Shown here piece after piece: positions 5,981 through 8,036 of a stretch of DNA of 8,036 nucleotides. This stretch comes from Thiomonas sp. GTDB lineage: Bacteria > Pseudomonadota > Gammaproteobacteria > Burkholderiales > Burkholderiaceae_C. Below the pieces are notes generated by a model. That model made no database searches and had not been told where the DNA came from. It saw only the letters and a list, made by a program, of their open reading frames with translations. The translations under genes and the position numbers were made by a program. The stretch spans positions 1-8,036 of the forward strand of contig JAQTVS010000119.1 of the NCBI GenBank assembly GCA_028706735.1, given 5' to 3'. Numbering within the stretch: the first letter of the stretch is position 1; each line of letters begins with the position of its first letter.

Positions 5981-6190
5981 CTTGAACTCCATCAGGGAAC
6001 GGCCGCAGACAATATGGTTACGGCGCAACACCAAAAGTTACAGATCAAATGTGACAAGATGTTGAATCGTCCGCCGCGCCCTGCGCTTGAGTCCGACGGA
6101 AAGCGCCGACGTGCGAACATGTCGGAATTGCTCCGCCTGCCGCTCACCACGATGTTGAAACCCCCGCAAGCCTCCTTCCCTCCCGACAAC
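5981..6190. promoter_or_regulatory. Divergent intergenic region between PhoX-like and MltB-like genes
   Basis: These ~210 bases must hold promoters for both divergent genes. The stretch 6010-6060 is locally AT-richer. It contains two direct copies of GTTACRG (gttacgg 6017-6023, gttacag 6037-6043) exactly 20 bases apart, followed by GTGACAAG at 6051-6058. On the minus strand these read CYGTAAC and CTTGTCAC, loosely like Pho-box half-sites, but the 11-base spacing of a true Pho box is absent. I could not assign clear -35 and -10 elements. Part of the right side may be coding if the transglycosylase starts upstream of 6191. Confidence 0.4.
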
Positions 6191-7303
6191 ATGGGCCGCC
6201 GACGCTGCCTGCACGCTGGCGCCGGACTGGCTTTGGGCGCGCTGCTGCCCCCTGCCGCCCTGGCTCAGGGCGCTGGCGCGTCCGCGCCGCGTCCCGGCGC
6301 GAGCGGCGTGGCTCCGGCCACAACGGCGTCTTCGGTCCAACTGGGCGACTGGAATGTCGGCGCTGCACAGGCCTTGATTGCGCGGATCGCGGAGCGCAAC
6401 AACCTGCCCGAAGCACTGGTGGCGCGGCTGATCGGCAAGGCGCAGTACAGCGCAACGGTGGCCCGGCTCATTCTGCCGGGGCCGCCAGGCAAGAAAAACT
6501 GGCGGGTGTACCGCAGCCGGTTTCTCGACAGCCTGCGCATCGGCGCGGGCAGCGACTTCATGCAGGAATTCGGCGTATGGTTCCAGCGGGCGCAAGAGCG
6601 CTACGGCGTGCCGCCGCACATCGTCGCAGGCATCCTCGGGGTGGAGACGATTTATGGCCGCAATATGGGTAATTTCCGTGTGGTCGATGCGCTCTCCACC
6701 CTGGCGCTGCGCTATCCCGCGCAGGCGCCGCGTGACCGCAGCGCTTACTTCGGCGTGCAGCTTGGTGATTTTTTCCAGTGGTGCGCGCAGGATGCACGCA
6801 ACCCGCTGCAGGTGCGCGGCTCCTATGCGGGGGCCATCGGCATGCCGCAGTTCATGCCCGAGAGCATTCTGAAATACGCGGTGGACTTCGACGATGGCGG
6901 CGGCATCGACCTGATCAACGACCCCGCAGACGCCATCGGCTCGGTGGCCAGCTACCTGGCGGCCAAAGGCTGGGTGCGCGGCCAGCCTGCGCACTTCCCC
7001 TTGCAGTTGCCGCCTGATCTACCGCAAGCCAGCCTGGACACTTTTCTCGGGCCCGACATCACGCCGACCTTCACCGCCGGCCAACTGGTGGCGATGGGTC
7101 TGCCGCTGCTGCCGCAGGCCCGCGCGTATGCGGGCAAGCTGGCCGTGGTGCAACTGCCCAATGTCGGAGCGGCGCCGGATTATGTGCTGGGCACGGACAA
7201 TTTTTACGTCATCACGCGCTACAACCAGTCGGCGTTCTACGCCCTGGCGGTCATCGAGCTGGGCGAGGTGGTGTCTGCGGCAGCTACGGCCTCAGGCTCA
7301 TGA
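6191..7303 (+). CDS. mltB: Lytic murein transglycosylase, MltB family (Tat-like signal)
   Basis: This enzyme cleaves the beta-1,4 bond between N-acetylmuramic acid and N-acetylglucosamine in peptidoglycan, forming 1,6-anhydromuramic ends during wall remodelling. Numbered from ATG 6191 it has 370 residues, close to Escherichia coli MltB. The catalytic glutamate is Glu152 in ILGVETIYGRNMG, the family's GVE(S/T)xYG motif. SYAGAIGMPQFMPESIL, DLINDPADAIGSVASYLAAK and the terminal NFYVITRYNQSAFYALAVIE block are equally diagnostic. The N-terminus MGRRRCLHAGAGLALGALLP, ending ALAQG, looks like a Tat signal; the E. coli enzyme is instead a Sec-exported lipoprotein, and no lipobox cysteine is seen here. 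The start is uncertain: no good Shine-Dalgarno precedes 6191, and in-frame ATGs at 6152, 6119 and 6059 would lengthen the region before the arginines. A start at 6152 would give a more usual Tat n-region. It is divergent from the PhoX-like gene. Confidence 0.88.
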   Translation: MGRRRCLHAGAGLALGALLPPAALAQGAGASAPRPGASGVAPATTASSVQLGDWNVGAAQALIARIAERNNLPEALVARLIGKAQYSATVARLILPGPPGKKNWRVYRSRFLDSLRIGAGSDFMQEFGVWFQRAQERYGVPPHIVAGILGVETIYGRNMGNFRVVDALSTLALRYPAQAPRDRSAYFGVQLGDFFQWCAQDARNPLQVRGSYAGAIGMPQFMPESILKYAVDFDDGGGIDLINDPADAIGSVASYLAAKGWVRGQPAHFPLQLPPDLPQASLDTFLGPDITPTFTAGQLVAMGLPLLPQARAYAGKLAVVQLPNVGAAPDYVLGTDNFYVITRYNQSAFYALAVIELGEVVSAAATASGS

Positions 7304-7332
7304 GAACACGTCGGTCCGTCCCAAGTGTTCTC
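7302..7332 (+). terminator. Possible weak terminator after the MltB-like gene
   Basis: gagaacac (7302-7309) and gtgttctc (7325-7332) form a perfect 8-bp stem with a 15-base loop that overlaps the stop codon. The following bases (cttcccc) are pyrimidine-rich but not a real T-tract, so termination would be weak. The rest of the 74-base gap to the convergent EAL gene holds a palindrome tggcgcgcca (7350-7359) and nothing else I can identify. Confidence 0.4.
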
Positions 7333-7377
7333 CTTCCCCTCGGGTGGCCTGGCGCGCCACGGCTGGTCTGGGCGCTC

Positions 7378-8036
7378 TCAATCCTGAGGCACGGCGCTGA
7401 GCTGCCGGATGCCCGCAACCACGATGGCGCTGAGTTCAGCGACGTCCTGACCCAGGCGGCGCGCGGCTCCCAGATCACCCGCATCCAGCGCTGATTTGGC
7501 CTGGCGCGCGAGCTCGTGAATCTCGGCATGCTGCTCCAGCAGCAAGGCGTAACGCGCATCGCGACCGTAGTACAGCCGCCCCTGGCCGTTGAGCCACAAC
7601 CCAAGATGACACTGGTTTTCTGCGGCCACATCGAGCACATGGTCGGGAAACGGCACCTCGCCGCGCACCGCCTGCTGCAGCCGCTCCACGCGGCGCTGCT
7701 GGGCCACTTCCACCTCGTGCGGAAATTCGGCGGCGCGCAGATTGGCCGTGGGCCGCACCCAGGTCTGCACCCAGGTGGCCACGGCGTCCGCGGGCAGCGG
7801 GCGGGCAATGGCGTAGCCCTGCGCCAGGGTGCAGTTCATCGCGGCCAGCACGGAGAGATGCTCCAGGGTTTCGGCGCCTTCGCCTATGACCTCCAGCCCG
7901 AGCAGATTGGCGGCAGTGACCACGGCGGAGACGATGGCGAAGTCTTTCGGGTCGTTGACCATGTCGCGCACGAAGGACTGGTCGATCTTGATGGACTGCG
8001 CCGGAAGCTGCTGCAAGTAGGTGAGCGAGGCGGCGC
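7378..8036 (-). CDS. EAL-domain c-di-GMP phosphodiesterase with C-terminal CZB-like domain (N-terminus outside window)
   Basis: Visible are the last 218 residues of a protein whose start lies beyond 8036; the frame is open to the window edge. The first part is the end of an EAL domain, which hydrolyses the second messenger c-di-GMP to pGpG. It shows LPAQSIKIDQSFV (catalytic Lys and metal-binding Asp), VIGEGAE, and QGYAIARPLP. The Lys-Glu-Gln spacing (36 and 20 residues) equals that of active EAL enzymes such as RocR. After a short linker comes a CZB-type domain, known from chemoreceptors and the diguanylate cyclase DgcZ, where zinc binding controls output. Here CHLGLW (Cys codon 7609-7611) and HAEIH (His codons 7528-7530 and 7516-7518) have the C-27-H-4-H spacing of that site. 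The expected upstream first histidine is replaced by glutamine. A TTG at 8016 is internal, not the start. The gene is convergent with the MltB-like gene. Confidence 0.85.
   Translation of the reverse strand, partial: AASLTYLQQLPAQSIKIDQSFVRDMVNDPKDFAIVSAVVTAANLLGLEVIGEGAETLEHLSVLAAMNCTLAQGYAIARPLPADAVATWVQTWVRPTANLRAAEFPHEVEVAQQRRVERLQQAVRGEVPFPDHVLDVAAENQCHLGLWLNGQGRLYYGRDARYALLLEQHAEIHELARQAKSALDAGDLGAARRLGQDVAELSAIVVAGIRQLSAVPQD

Noticed and set aside
6017..6058. Canonical PhoB box upstream of the PhoX-like gene
   Set aside because: The half-site-like motifs are 20 and 14 bases apart, not the 11-base period of a PhoB box, so I kept them only as unexplained repeats.
6038..6994. 318-codon open frame on the minus strand across the MltB-like gene
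   Set aside because: It is antisense to a gene with an unmistakable catalytic motif and conserved family blocks, and its composition fits a GC-driven shadow frame.

Overview
The window looks like chromosome of a high-GC betaproteobacterium, most likely of the order Burkholderiales. The evidence is a Burkholderiales-type 16-strand porin, an RNase G tail, an MltB-type transglycosylase and a DUF839/PhoX-like protein. A sulfur-metabolising relative such as Thiomonas is possible because of the exported DsrE-family protein, but the sequence alone does not prove the genus.

Layout, left to right. (1) 2-301 (+): 3' end of ribonuclease G. (2) 302-777: long gene-free stretch that drops abruptly to extreme AT-richness (15 G/C in 110 bases, 551-660) and ends in a folded leader whose 3' strand covers the porin ribosome-binding site. 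(3) 778-2465 (+): outer-membrane porin followed 41 bases later by a small exported DsrE-family protein, closed by a strong terminator at 2475-2515. (4) 2538-2645: a 108-base element bounded by perfect 22-base inverted repeats, lying between convergent genes and ending one base from the next stop codon. (5) 2647-3783 (-): an exported SCP2-like lipid-binding protein and, upstream of it, an unrecognised 162-residue protein. (6) 3965-5980 (-): a large Tat-exported, probably lipid-anchored DUF839/PhoX-like protein with its own terminator. (7) 6191-7303 (+): divergently transcribed lytic murein transglycosylase of the MltB family with a Tat-like signal peptide. (8) 7378-8036 (-, truncated by the window edge): C-terminal part of a c-di-GMP phosphodiesterase (EAL) fused to a CZB-type zinc-sensing domain.

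Most products act in the envelope: porin, periplasmic DsrE and SCP2 proteins, PhoX-like lipoprotein and peptidoglycan lytic enzyme. They form several independent transcription units rather than one pathway. The most cohesive unit is porin plus DsrE-like protein, which share a leader, a terminator and a lower GC content than their neighbours. This suggests a separately regulated and possibly acquired module.

No tRNA, rRNA, CRISPR array, transposase or phage gene was seen. The observations most worth checking are the structured porin leader, the 108-base palindromic element, the porin/DsrE pair, and the CZB domain that lacks its expected first histidine ligand.
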